Assembly (NCBI GenBank): GCA_017854855.1
Contig: JAFMGZ010000003.1
Location: 1 to 64,000 of the forward strand
Origin: Sulfitobacter sp.
GTDB lineage: Bacteria > Pseudomonadota > Alphaproteobacteria > Rhodobacterales > Rhodobacteraceae
DNA: 64,000 nucleotides
Reading direction: 5' to 3'
Shown here: in pieces, positions 18,900 to 27,112 of the stretch
Numbering within the stretch: position 1 is the first letter of the stretch
How the letters are laid out: each line of letters starts with the position of its first letter
Program-made: the position numbers and the translations under genes
Notes under the pieces: model-generated
Told to the model about the DNA's origin: nothing
Databases searched by the model: none
Seen by the model: the letters and a program-made list of their open reading frames with translations, nothing else

Positions 18900-18977
18900 G
18901 GCCCAAGGATAACGCCTGCGACCATTCCTTGATTGGTCAGTCCTGCGCGGATTGGCTGGGTTGAGGCAGCCCTATCC

Positions 18978-19439
18978 CTACAAAGGCAGCGCTACCGTCG
19001 ACTTTATCTCTTCCATCGACAAAAGCGCTGTGACGTTATGCACCCGGACCTCTGAAATCAGCGCCTGATAGAACACATCATAGGCCCGCGCATTGGCCAC
19101 CCTGACCTTCAGGATATAGTCGATATCCCCCGCCAGCCGATGCGCCTCCTGCACTTCGGGGCGATCGTTCAGCGCCTTGAGAAAACGCGCCTGCCAGGCG
19201 GCCTCATGCTCTGAGGTGCGGATCAGCACAAAGAAACAGGCCTCGAAGCCTAGGGCTTCGGCATCCAGCATCACGGTCTGCTGACCGATCACCCCCGCAT
19301 CGCGCAATTTGCGAATCCGGTTCCAGACGGGCGTCTTGGAAGAGCCCACATTCTTGGCAATCTCATCCAGAGACTGGCTGGCATCGCGTTGCAGCTCTGC
19401 CAAAATTTTCCGGTCTGTCTCATCTATTCGGACGGTCAT
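18978..19439 (-). CDS. Lrp/AsnC-family transcriptional regulator
   Basis: A 153-residue regulator: N-terminal helix-turn-helix (IDETDRKILAELQRDASQSLDEIAKNVGSSKTPVWNRIRKL) and C-terminal ligand-binding RAM/AsnC domain (VQEAHRLAGDIDYILKVRVANARAYDVFYQALI). It is transcribed divergently from the siroheme/sulfate assimilation operon. The 143-base shared upstream region holds an Lrp-like palindrome (19532-19545). The likely target is therefore the cysG-cysI-cysH operon and its own gene; the ligand is probably an amino acid, possibly sulfur-containing, which is inference from context only. Confidence 0.93.
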   Translation of the reverse strand: MTVRIDETDRKILAELQRDASQSLDEIAKNVGSSKTPVWNRIRKLRDAGVIGQQTVMLDAEALGFEACFFVLIRTSEHEAAWQARFLKALNDRPEVQEAHRLAGDIDYILKVRVANARAYDVFYQALISEVRVHNVTALLSMEEIKSTVALPL

Positions 19440-19531
19440 TGTCGATAATTCCTCTGTGGTGGTCTGTGCGTTCCTGAACCGCAGCCTTACAGAACAAATG
19501 TCCTTATATCTACGGGTATCTGGCGCAATGC

Positions 19532-19545
19532 AGGAATATTTTCCT
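19532..19545. promoter_or_regulatory. Candidate Lrp/AsnC operator before cysG
   Basis: AGGAATATTTTCCT has 5-bp arms AGGAA/TTCCT around an AT centre and fits the Lrp-type consensus YAGHAWATTWTDCTR apart from one or two positions. It overlaps TATATT at 19545-19550, a possible -10 element, and is 37 bases from the cysG start. It lies between cysG and the divergent Lrp-family gene. Confidence 0.5.
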
Positions 19546-19582
19546 ATATTCAGGCCAAGTCACCACAGGAGCAGGCAGCACC

Positions 19583-20977
19583 ATGAACCATTTTCCCATC
19601 TTTCTGGCCACCACGGGTCAACGCATCGTGCTTTCTGGCGGCGGGGATGCCGCGCTGGCCAAACTGCGCCTTCTGCTCAAGACAACTGCCCGCATCAGCG
19701 TCTTTGCGGCCGATCCCGCACCCCAGATCGTCGCCTGGGCCGAGGCAGGCGAACTGACCCTGAACCGCCGCGCGCTGTCGCACGGCGATGTGCTTTGTGC
19801 CGCGCTGTTCTATGCCGCTGATGAGGATGACGTCGAGGACAAGCGCACCGCCGCCATCGCACGCGGCGAAGGCGCGCTGGTCAATATCGTCGACAACCTG
19901 GCCGACAGCGCCTTTATCACCCCCGCCATCGTCGACCGCGATCCGGTCACCATCGCCATCGGCACCGAAGGGGCGGCCCCCGTGCTGGCCCGCGCCATCA
20001 AGGCCGATCTGGAAGAACGCCTGCCCGCCACACTCGGCACATTGGCGCGCATCGGCAAAGGCTTTCGCAAGATGGCCGATGCCCTGCCCTTTGGCCGCGC
20101 CCGCCGCGATTTCTGGCGCGATTATTATTTCACAACCGGTCCCAAGGCGATGTCTGAGGGCGAAGAGAACCTGCGCCCGGCCCTTGAAACCCTGCTCGAC
20201 AGCCATCTGCGCAAGACCGCCCGCCCCGGCCATGTGGCCTTTGTCGGTGGCGGCCCCGGGGATCCTGAGCTGCTGACGCTCAAGGCCCGCCGCGCGCTGG
20301 ATGAGGCCGATGTGGTCATCTACGACCGCCTGATATCGCCCGAGATCCTGGAATTGGCGCGCCGCGAAGCCACGATGATCGACGTGGGCAAAGAGGGCTT
20401 TGGCCCCTCGACCCCGCAAGAGACGATCAATGCGCTGCTGATCGAACATGCCCAGAACGGCGCGCAGGTCGTGCGGCTGAAATCCGGCGATGCCACGATC
20501 TTTGGCCGGCTGGACGAAGAGATTGACGCCATCGACGCCCATGACATCGGCTGGCATATCGTGCCCGGCATCACCTCGGCCTCTGCCGCCGTGGCCGCCA
20601 TTGGCCAAAGCCTGACACGACGGGGCCGCAATGCCTCGGTCCGGTTCCTGACGGGACATGACATGCAGGGCTTTGCCGATCACGACTGGGCCGCCCTTGC
20701 CCGGCCAAATGAGGTCGCGGCGATCTATATGGGCAAGAAATCTGCCCGTTTCGTACAGGGCCGCCTGTTGATGCATGGTGCTGAGCGCAACACGCCGATG
20801 ACATTGATCGAAAACGCCTCGCGCCCTGATCAGCGCGTGCTGGAAACCACGCTTGACCGGCTGCCCGATGATCTGGCCGCCGCCCGAATGTCCGGTCCGG
20901 CCCTTACCTTTTACGGCCTTGCGCCCCGCGCCGCCGCCCTTGCCGCAACAGAATTCCCACTTGAGGAGATGGCATAA
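19583..20977 (+). CDS. cysG: Siroheme synthase (CysG)
   Basis: Makes siroheme for sulfite or nitrite reductase; 464 residues, full-length two-part enzyme. The N-terminal part (about 1-205) is the precorrin-2 dehydrogenase/ferrochelatase (VLSGGGDAALAKLRLLLKT, TDEADV-like DEDDVEDKRTAAIARGEGALVNIVD). The usual GGG near residue 15 reads SGGGDAA. The C-terminal part is the SAM:uroporphyrinogen III methyltransferase: VAFVGGGPGDPELLTLKARRALDEADVVIYDRLIS, VRLKSGDATIFGRLDEE and VPGITSASAAVAAIG. It is the first gene of a tight sulfur assimilation operon; the next gene starts at its last base. The product supplies the prosthetic group of the reductase two genes downstream. Confidence 0.96.
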   Translation: MNHFPIFLATTGQRIVLSGGGDAALAKLRLLLKTTARISVFAADPAPQIVAWAEAGELTLNRRALSHGDVLCAALFYAADEDDVEDKRTAAIARGEGALVNIVDNLADSAFITPAIVDRDPVTIAIGTEGAAPVLARAIKADLEERLPATLGTLARIGKGFRKMADALPFGRARRDFWRDYYFTTGPKAMSEGEENLRPALETLLDSHLRKTARPGHVAFVGGGPGDPELLTLKARRALDEADVVIYDRLISPEILELARREATMIDVGKEGFGPSTPQETINALLIEHAQNGAQVVRLKSGDATIFGRLDEEIDAIDAHDIGWHIVPGITSASAAVAAIGQSLTRRGRNASVRFLTGHDMQGFADHDWAALARPNEVAAIYMGKKSARFVQGRLLMHGAERNTPMTLIENASRPDQRVLETTLDRLPDDLAAARMSGPALTFYGLAPRAAALAATEFPLEEMA

Positions 20978-21273
20978 TGCCCAAGCCCTTCACCCCCAAA
21001 GTCGTCACCGCCAATGCCCTGCTGGAAGGCGATGTGATCTATCAATCCACCACCGGCTGGACCCGCGATCTGGCCCAGGCCGAAGTCCTGACGGACCCGG
21101 CCCATGCCGACCTGCGCGAAATCGAAGCCGCCGCCCAGACCTCGCATGTGGTGGGCGTCTATCTGGCCGATGTGGCGCTTGAGGGCACCACGCCCGTGCC
21201 GGTCCATTTCCGCGAGGCGTTTCGCGCCAAAGGCCCCTCCAACTACGCCCACGGCAAACAGGAGCAATTCTGA
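20977..21273 (+). CDS. DUF2849 protein of the sulfite reductase operon
   Basis: A 98-residue DUF2849 protein (VTANALLEGDVIYQSTTGWTRDLAQAEVLTD, VVGVYLADVALEG, PVHFREAFRAKGPSNY). This family is found almost only between cysG and nitrite/sulfite reductase genes in alphaproteobacteria; no biochemical function is known to me. It overlaps the stop of cysG by one base and the start of the reductase gene by one base, so the three are translationally coupled. A role in reductase assembly or electron delivery is only a guess. Confidence 0.88.
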   Translation: MPKPFTPKVVTANALLEGDVIYQSTTGWTRDLAQAEVLTDPAHADLREIEAAAQTSHVVGVYLADVALEGTTPVPVHFREAFRAKGPSNYAHGKQEQF

Positions 21274-22937
21274 TGTATCACTACACCGATTTCGACGCCG
21301 CCTTTCTCAAGGAACGCAACGCCCAGTTCCGCGCCCAGGTCGAACGCCGCATTGACGGCTCTCTGACCGAGGATGAGTTCAAGCCATTGCGCCTGATGAA
21401 CGGGCTCTATCTGCAACTGCATGCCTATATGCTGCGCGTGGCCATCCCCTATGGCACGCTCAACAGCCGCCAGATGGACCAGCTGGCGATGATTGCCGAT
21501 AAATATGACAAGGGCTATGGCCATTTCACCACCCGTCAGAACATCCAGTACAACTGGCCTGAACTGCGCGATGTGCCCGATATGCTGGATGCGCTGGCCG
21601 AGGTGAACATGCATGCCATCCAGACCTCGGGCAACACGATCCGCAATGTGACCGCCGACCATTTCGCCGGTGCCGCCGCCGATGAGGTCGCCGATCCCCG
21701 CCCCGTGGCCGAGCTGATCCGCCAATGGTCCACCGACCATCCCGAATTCCAGTTCCTGCCGCGCAAGTTCAAGGTCGCCGTGACCGGTTCGGCCGCCGAC
21801 CGCGCGGTGATCAAAGCCCATGACATCGGGCTGCGCATCGTCAAACAGGGCGATGAAATCGGCTATGAGGTCATCATCGGCGGCGGTCTGGGCCGCACGC
21901 CCATGATCGGCAAAGTGCTCTATGATTTCGTCCCCCAGGCCGATCTGCTGCCCACGCTTGAGGCCATTGTCAGTGTCTATAACCTGCTGGGACGGCGCGA
22001 TAATAAATACAAAGCCCGGATCAAGATCACCGTCCATGAAAACGGCATCCAAGACATCCGCGCCCGGGTCGAAGACCGCCTGAAACTGATCCGCCCCCAG
22101 TTCGGTGGCATTGACCAGCAGATGCTGGCGCGGATCGAGGCGGATTTCGCAGCCCCCACTTTCCTCAAGGGCTATCTTGAACCCTACCACAATGCCTATG
22201 CGCAGGACCCGGTGTTTCGCAGCTGGGCCGATACCAACCTGAGCGCACATCGCAATCCCGATTACGCCATCGTCTCAATCTCGCTCAAGGCCCATGGCAA
22301 GACGCCGGGTGATGCCACCTCACGCCAGATGCGCCTGATGGCGGCGCTGGCCAAACGCTATGGCCATGATGAGCTGCGCATCAGCCATGAACAGAACGTG
22401 ATCCTGCCCCATGTGCACAAGGGCGATGTGCCCTCGGTCTATTACGCGCTCAAGGCCGAAGGTCTGGGCACGGCCAATATTGGCCTGATCTCGGATATCA
22501 TCGCCTGCCCTGGCATGGACTACTGCGCGCTGGCCACGGCCCGCTCCATCCCGATCGCTCAGGAGATCGCCACGCGGTTTGAGGCGCTCAAGCTGGAGCA
22601 TGACATTGGTCCGCTCAAGATCAAGATTTCAGGCTGCATCAACGCCTGTGGCCACCACCATGTGGGCCATATCGGCATCCTGGGTCTGGACCGTGCAGGC
22701 GTGGAAAACTACCAGATCACACTGGGGGGGGACGGCACCGAAGACGCCCAAATCGGCGAGCGCGCGGGTCCGGGGTTTTCGGCCGACCAGATCGTGCCAG
22801 CCATAGAACGGATCGTGGCGGCCTATCTGGCGCTGCGCACAGACCCCTCCGAGACCTTTCTGACCGCCTACCGCCGTCTGGGTCTGGCCCCGTTCAAGGC
22901 GGCCCTTTACCCCGAGGCGCAGGCCAATGCTGCTTGA
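21273..22937 (+). CDS. cysI: Nitrite/sulfite reductase, sirohaem [4Fe-4S] subunit
   Basis: Reduces sulfite to sulfide (or nitrite to ammonia) with six electrons; 554 residues. Two ferredoxin-like half domains (NGLYLQLHAYMLRVAIPYGTLNSRQMDQL; YGHFTTRQNIQYNWPEL) alternate with two sirohaem-binding halves. The cluster-binding cysteines are CPGMDYC near residue 411 and CINACG near residue 454 (C-X5-C ... C-X3-C). Its place between cysG/DUF2849 and cysH argues for sulfite in assimilatory sulfate reduction. No flavoprotein CysJ is present. Electrons probably come from ferredoxin via Fpr encoded downstream, or through another adapter. It overlaps cysH by 11 bases. Confidence 0.95.
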   Translation: MYHYTDFDAAFLKERNAQFRAQVERRIDGSLTEDEFKPLRLMNGLYLQLHAYMLRVAIPYGTLNSRQMDQLAMIADKYDKGYGHFTTRQNIQYNWPELRDVPDMLDALAEVNMHAIQTSGNTIRNVTADHFAGAAADEVADPRPVAELIRQWSTDHPEFQFLPRKFKVAVTGSAADRAVIKAHDIGLRIVKQGDEIGYEVIIGGGLGRTPMIGKVLYDFVPQADLLPTLEAIVSVYNLLGRRDNKYKARIKITVHENGIQDIRARVEDRLKLIRPQFGGIDQQMLARIEADFAAPTFLKGYLEPYHNAYAQDPVFRSWADTNLSAHRNPDYAIVSISLKAHGKTPGDATSRQMRLMAALAKRYGHDELRISHEQNVILPHVHKGDVPSVYYALKAEGLGTANIGLISDIIACPGMDYCALATARSIPIAQEIATRFEALKLEHDIGPLKIKISGCINACGHHHVGHIGILGLDRAGVENYQITLGGDGTEDAQIGERAGPGFSADQIVPAIERIVAAYLALRTDPSETFLTAYRRLGLAPFKAALYPEAQANAA

Positions 22938-23694
22938 TACACCCCTTGTCGGGGCTGACAGCCCGCCTGTGGACCTTGCGGCCAAAGTGGCGCGCCTGAA
23001 CGTCCAGATGCGCCACCATTCGGCCCATGACGTGTTGCGCGCCGCCGTGGAGGCGGTGCCGTCACTCGCGCTGGTCTCCAGCTTTGGCGCGGAATCCGTG
23101 GCGCTGCTGCATGTGGCCTCACAGGTGAAAAAAGACCTCAGCATCCTGTTCATCGACACGCAGATGTTGTTTGCCGAAACGCTGGCCTATCAGCGTGCGG
23201 TCGCGATCAAACTGGGTCTCACCCGGATCAGGGTGATCCGCGCGGCAGATACGGCAATGCACGACCCAGACGGCAGGCTGCACCAGCGCGACACGGACGC
23301 CTGCTGCCATCTGCGCAAGACTGCGCCCTTGCAGAAGGCTCTGGCCGGATATGACGGCTGGATCACGGGCCGCAAACGCTTTCAATCCGGCACCCGTGCC
23401 GCCCTGCCCCATTTCGAAGTCGAAGCCCCCGGTGGTGACATCCAACCCCGGATCAAGGTCAACCCGCTGGCCTTCTGGGCCGCGCAGGACGTCACGGACT
23501 ATATCACCGAAAACCGCCTGCCGCGCCATCCTTTGGTGGCACAGGGATATCCCTCCATCGGATGTGCGCCCTGCACCTCGCGCGTGGCCCCGGGCGAAGA
23601 CCACCGTTCAGGCCGCTGGCGTGACCAACCCAAAGACGAATGCGGCATCCATTTTGTAGATGGCAAGATGGTCCGCACAGGAGAGAGACCATGA
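22927..23694 (+). CDS. cysH: Adenylyl-sulfate/phosphoadenylyl-sulfate reductase
   Basis: Reduces activated sulfate to sulfite; 255 residues. The PP-loop-like ATP-pyrophosphatase fold starts with LALVSSFGAESVALLH. The cysteine pairs CCHLRK near residue 125 and CAPC near residue 212 mark the iron-sulfur type of enzyme that usually prefers APS (adenylyl sulfate) rather than PAPS. ITGRKRFQSGTRAALP is also typical. It overlaps the upstream reductase gene and its stop overlaps the next gene start (ATGA). No cysD/cysN/cysC are in the window. Confidence 0.95.
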   Translation: MLLDTPLVGADSPPVDLAAKVARLNVQMRHHSAHDVLRAAVEAVPSLALVSSFGAESVALLHVASQVKKDLSILFIDTQMLFAETLAYQRAVAIKLGLTRIRVIRAADTAMHDPDGRLHQRDTDACCHLRKTAPLQKALAGYDGWITGRKRFQSGTRAALPHFEVEAPGGDIQPRIKVNPLAFWAAQDVTDYITENRLPRHPLVAQGYPSIGCAPCTSRVAPGEDHRSGRWRDQPKDECGIHFVDGKMVRTGERP

Positions 23695-24104
23695 CACAAT
23701 TGATCAACGATACCGGCTTTGTCGCCGATGACTGGACCCTCGGCTATTGCAAGCCCGATGCGGCCAATGACACCCTTGCGCTGGATCTGCCCTCAGATGT
23801 GCAGCCCGAGGATATCCGCCTCACCGAAACGCTTGAGATGATCCGCATCGATTTCCCCTCCGCCGCAGATGGGCGCGGCTTAACCATCGCGCGCGCGCTG
23901 CGGCTGCGCGGATATCAGGGCCGTTTGCGCGCAAAGGGCCATATCATCGCCGACCAATACGCCATGGCACGCCGCGCGGGCTTTGACGAAGTGGAGGTCA
24001 CAGATGAGATCGCCGCCCGCCAGCCCGCCGCGCAATGGCAGTTCCGCAGCGACTGGCAGGCCCATGACTATCAGGCCCGTCTGCGTGCCACGCCTGCGGC
24101 GTAA
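23691..24104 (+). CDS. DUF934 protein, sulfur assimilation operon
   Basis: A 137-residue DUF934 family protein (LTETLEMIRIDFPSAADGRGLTIARALRLRGYQGRLRAKGHIIADQYAMARRAGFDEVEV). DUF934 genes sit at the end of cysG-cysI-cysH operons in proteobacteria, and are predicted, without direct proof I know of, to help sulfite reductase or electron transfer. The start ATG 23691 overlaps the cysH stop by four bases; a longer frame starting at 23640 runs inside cysH and is rejected. Confidence 0.9.
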   Translation: MTQLINDTGFVADDWTLGYCKPDAANDTLALDLPSDVQPEDIRLTETLEMIRIDFPSAADGRGLTIARALRLRGYQGRLRAKGHIIADQYAMARRAGFDEVEVTDEIAARQPAAQWQFRSDWQAHDYQARLRATPAA

Positions 24105-24172
24105 CAGCCAATTGCCCTCCAATTTCCCTTGACTTAGTATAGGAAGCAAGCAATCGTTTGCACACAAATGAA

Positions 24173-25021
24173 ATGACAGAGCAGACCAAAGTGAACGTAT
24201 CAGCCGCCAAGCCCGTCCCGACCCTGCCCGACGCACAGACCGTCACCTCCGTAAAGCATTGGACAGACAGGTTGTTTTCCTTCCGCGTCACCCGTCCTGC
24301 CACCTTGCGGTTCCGGTCGGGCGAGTTTGTGATGATCGGCCTGATGGGCGACCCCGACCCCAAAACCGGCAAGCAAAAGCCGCTGCTGCGGGCCTATTCC
24401 ATCGCCTCACCAGCATGGGACGACGAGCTGGAGTTCTATTCGATCAAGGTACCCGACGGCCCACTGACATCCAGGTTGCAGCACATCCAACCGGGGGACG
24501 AGATCATCCTGCGGCCCAAACCTGTGGGCACGCTGGTGCATGACGCGCTGCTGCCGGGCAAACGGCTGTGGTTCTTTGCCACCGGCACCGGCTTTGCGCC
24601 TTTTGCCTCGCTGCTGCGCGAACCGGAAACCTATGAGAATTACGATCAGGTCATCATCACCCATACCTGCCGCGATGTCGCAGAACTGGACTATGGCCGC
24701 ACCCTGATTGAGGAACTCAAGGCCGACGAGATGATGCAAGAACTGATCGGCCCCGACAATCTGGCCAAGATCTGTTACTACCCCACCACCACCCGCGAAC
24801 AGAGCCCCAAGATGGGCCGCATCACGACGCTGCTGGAGGATGGGACGGTCTTTGCGGACCTTGGCATCGACGGCATCCATGTGGACACCGACCGCGCAAT
24901 GGTCTGCGGCAGCCTTGCCTTCAACAAGGACATCCTGGCGCTGCTCGAAGGTTTCGGTCTGGAGGAAGGGGCCAATTCAGACCCCAAGCATTTCGTGATC
25001 GAAAAGGCCTTTGTCGGCTGA
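24173..25021 (+). CDS. fpr: Ferredoxin-NADP+ reductase
   Basis: FAD enzyme exchanging electrons between NADPH and ferredoxin/flavodoxin; 282 residues. The FAD-binding motif is LLRAYSIASP, followed by IKVPDGPLTSRLQHIQPGD and the NADP-binding FATGTGFAPFASLLREPETYE. The C-terminus, GLEEGANSDPKHFVIEKAFVG, is the typical subclass I bacterial Fpr tail. The start ATG 24173 (MTEQTKVNV) is preferred over a TTG 15 bases earlier. It follows the sulfur operon by 68 bases in the same orientation and could feed the sulfite reductase, but it also has general roles in redox defence. Confidence 0.94.
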   Translation: MTEQTKVNVSAAKPVPTLPDAQTVTSVKHWTDRLFSFRVTRPATLRFRSGEFVMIGLMGDPDPKTGKQKPLLRAYSIASPAWDDELEFYSIKVPDGPLTSRLQHIQPGDEIILRPKPVGTLVHDALLPGKRLWFFATGTGFAPFASLLREPETYENYDQVIITHTCRDVAELDYGRTLIEELKADEMMQELIGPDNLAKICYYPTTTREQSPKMGRITTLLEDGTVFADLGIDGIHVDTDRAMVCGSLAFNKDILALLEGFGLEEGANSDPKHFVIEKAFVG

Positions 25022-25067
25022 GACCTGTCGCACAGGACGATCCAACCTTCCATTTGTAGAAATAAAA

Positions 25068-25098
25068 AACCGCGCCTGATCGCTCAGGCGCGGTTCTT
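25068..25098. terminator. Bidirectional terminator between fpr and the Ala/Thr-rich gene
   Basis: A perfect 12-bp stem AACCGCGCCTGA/TCAGGCGCGGTT with a four-base loop (25080-25083), flanked by AAAAA upstream and TTCTTTG downstream. It lies between two convergent genes. Confidence 0.9.
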
Positions 25099-25120
25099 TG
25101 TCTTGCAGCCTTGGGGCTGA

Positions 25121-26101
25121 TCAGAGGTTCATCGCCTCACGAATGCGCGTCAGCACCTCTTTGAGCAGATCAGGATTGTCCTGGGCTGCTTTCAACGCCT
25201 GTGTCAGCGTGGTCTTTTGCAGCATGCCCAGATCAGATCCGTCAATCATCTCGCTGACCTTATCAAGGTTGAAACCATCCACCGTCAGCAGCTCTTCGAT
25301 CATCGAAGGTGTGGCCCCTTCGACCGCCTCTGTCGCCAAAGGCTCTGCCGCAACGGAGCTGTCTGTCGCAGCCTCTGTCGCTGTCGTAACGGCGTCTGTC
25401 GCAGCTTCGGTTGCCGTCTGCGTCGCTGTTTCTGTCACTGCCGTGGCTGTATCTGTTGCAGCCTCGGTTGCGGTCTCTGTCACGGCTGTCGCTGTGTCGG
25501 TTGCCGCCTGTGTGGCTGTTGCCGCAGTGTCGGTCGCCGCCTCGGTGGCCGCTGTCGCTGCCTCGCTGGTGGTTTCAGTCACTGCCGTCGCCGTTTCAGT
25601 TGCCGCTTCACTCGCCGCTTCCGTGGCCTCTGACGCCGCTTGCGTCGCCGTATCAACCGTGGCCTCAACCGCCTCGGCTGCTGTTTCGGTGGCCTGTGTC
25701 GCTGCTGCCGCCGCATCACCGGCGGTCTCTGTCACAGCCTGAACCGCATCACCGGCCGCTTCAGTCGCCGCATCTGCCGCATCACTTGCCGCTTCAGCTG
25801 TTGTATCAACCAGGTTCTGCGCCGCTGTAGCCGCCTCTGCCGCAGCCTCTTCCGCTGCATCCTTCACGGCCTGCGCCGCATCGCTCGCGGCCTGCTCTGC
25901 GGCCTTGACCGCCTCGGTCACAGCACCCTGTGCCGTCTCGGTCGCATCGCCCGCAGCTTCAGTCGCCGCTTCCAGCGCCTCTGGTGCGGTCACGTTCTGG
26001 GTCGCTTCAGTTGCGATTTCGGTCGGCGTCTTGCCGGTAAAAAGCATATAGCCCCCCACAGCGACAATCGCGGCCACGACAATCCAAATTAGATTTTTCA
26101 T
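25121..26101 (-). CDS. Membrane-anchored Ala/Thr/Glu-repeat protein
   Basis: I do not recognise the family. 326 residues: an N-terminal membrane anchor (MKNLIWIVVAAIVAVGGYMLF), then about 225 residues composed almost only of Ala, Thr, Glu, Asp and Val in a helical pattern (ATEAA, AVTETA, TDTATA), then a compact 63-residue C-terminal domain of ordinary composition (TPSMIEELLTVDGFNLDKV...LTRIREAMNL). The repeat contains near-identical 15-residue units (TDTATAVTETATEAA / TDTATAVTETATQTA). It recalls amphipathic apolipoprotein- or LEA-like helices, but with few lysines it is strongly acidic. It probably projects from the inner membrane into the periplasm or cytoplasm. Reading frame is intact and isolated between terminators. 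Confidence 0.8.
   Translation of the reverse strand: MKNLIWIVVAAIVAVGGYMLFTGKTPTEIATEATQNVTAPEALEAATEAAGDATETAQGAVTEAVKAAEQAASDAAQAVKDAAEEAAAEAATAAQNLVDTTAEAASDAADAATEAAGDAVQAVTETAGDAAAAATQATETAAEAVEATVDTATQAASEATEAASEAATETATAVTETTSEAATAATEAATDTAATATQAATDTATAVTETATEAATDTATAVTETATQTATEAATDAVTTATEAATDSSVAAEPLATEAVEGATPSMIEELLTVDGFNLDKVSEMIDGSDLGMLQKTTLTQALKAAQDNPDLLKEVLTRIREAMNL
25375..25830. repeat. Degenerate tandem codon repeat inside the Ala/Thr-rich gene
   Basis: Repeated GCxTCGGTxGC / GTCTCTGTCAC-type units, 33-45 bp spaced, encode the helical repeat of the gene above. Codons vary between copies, so the repeat has been kept at protein level rather than being a recent DNA expansion. Confidence 0.6.
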
Positions 26102-26304
26102 CTCTTTTCCCTCTGATGACAGGCTTTTCGCATCATGTGACGCAAAAGCCCTCTACACTGGGCAAATGCGCAAAGCGGCGCAAAGGTTCAAGGGGGAATA
26201 AAATTATCTCTGCAGCCCTCGGCCTGAATTAGCCGCTTGAAGAAGATCACCGCCGCGTCTAGTTTGTGACCTCGAACATAGTGAACAATCAAAGGACGAC
26301 CACC

Positions 26305-26853
26305 ATCGCTCGCAGACCACATAATGCGCCGCCCCAAAGAGACACCGGCCCGCGTATCAATGAAAACATCCGCTCAAATGAAATCCGCCTGATTGGTGCC
26401 GACGGCGAAAACGTCGGCGTTGTGACGCCCGCGCGCGCCATGGAAATGGCCGAAGAAGCAGGGCTCGATCTGGTTGAAATCTCGCCCAATGCCAATCCAC
26501 CTGTCTGCAAGATCATGGATTTCGGCAAGTTCAAATACGAGACACAAAAACGCGAGGCCGAGGCCCGCAAGAAACAGAAAATCATTGAGATCAAAGAGGT
26601 CAAGTTTCGTCCCAATACGGATACGAACGATTATGACGTCAAAATGCGCAATGTTTTCAAATTCTTGGAGAATGGCGACAAGGTCAAGGTTACCTTGCGT
26701 TTTCGGGGTCGCGAAATGGCCCACCAAAACCTGGGCCGCGAATTGCTGGAACGGGTGGCCGAGGACACCAAGGAACATGGCCGCGTCGAAAACTTCCCCA
26801 AGATGGAAGGCCGCCAGATGGTCATGCTGATCGGCCCGCTGCCAAACAAGTAA
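26305..26853 (+). CDS. infC: Translation initiation factor IF-3
   Basis: IF-3 binds the 30S subunit and checks start-codon selection; 182 residues with this start. N-domain ([42 protein letters not shown]), linker ([18 protein letters not shown]) and C-domain ([32 protein letters not shown]) are complete. No ATG fits. The most likely start is ATC at 26305-26307, with AGGA eight bases upstream, giving [11 protein letters not shown], the usual alphaproteobacterial N-terminus. In-frame GTG codons at 26266 and 26281 lack ribosome-binding sites. A rare start codon is expected for infC because E. coli uses AUU for autoregulation. Confidence 0.95.
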   Translation: MARRPHNAPPQRDTGPRINENIRSNEIRLIGADGENVGVVTPARAMEMAEEAGLDLVEISPNANPPVCKIMDFGKFKYETQKREAEARKKQKIIEIKEVKFRPNTDTNDYDVKMRNVFKFLENGDKVKVTLRFRGREMAHQNLGRELLERVAEDTKEHGRVENFPKMEGRQMVMLIGPLPNK

Positions 26854-26877
26854 ATCCAGCTTTGCTGTGTGATTGCC

Positions 26878-26903
26878 AAGCCCCCGCCATCGCGGGGGCT
26901 TTT
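26878..26903 (+). terminator. infC terminator
   Basis: A 9-bp perfect stem AGCCCCCGC/GCGGGGGCT with a four-base loop followed by TTTT, 25 bases after the infC stop. No rpmI/rplT follows, so infC is transcribed separately from those genes here. Confidence 0.9.
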
Positions 26904-27059
26904 GCATGTCAGCCCGCCAAATATCACAACACGTCGATGTGGCGCGTGCCCTGCGGCCCTTTAGGGCTTAGGGGCAAACCAACGCACAGATCTGCGCGTC
27001 CGACTCACCGCGCCCTTGGCTGACCTCGCTCCCACCACCAAAGCATCCCCCAGACGACA

Positions 27060-27088
27060 AAAGCCGCGCCTTTGCCAGGCGCGGCTTT
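27060..27088 (-). terminator. cox operon terminator
   Basis: An 11-bp perfect stem AAAGCCGCGCC/GGCGCGGCTTT with a seven-base loop, ending about 25 bases past the coxM stop on the minus strand, with A-rich plus-strand sequence giving a U-run on the minus strand. Confidence 0.85.
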
Positions 27089-27112
27089 CAAAACTGTCTG
27101 GCCGGATCAGGC

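Noticed and set aside
25375-25830. CRISPR-like array
   Set aside because: The units are imperfect, lack spacers, are codon-phased and lie inside a coding region.
25121-26101. Ala/Thr-rich frame as a spurious reading of simple-repeat DNA
   Set aside because: It has a clear start with membrane anchor, a non-repetitive C-terminal domain, and varied codons, so a real gene is more likely.
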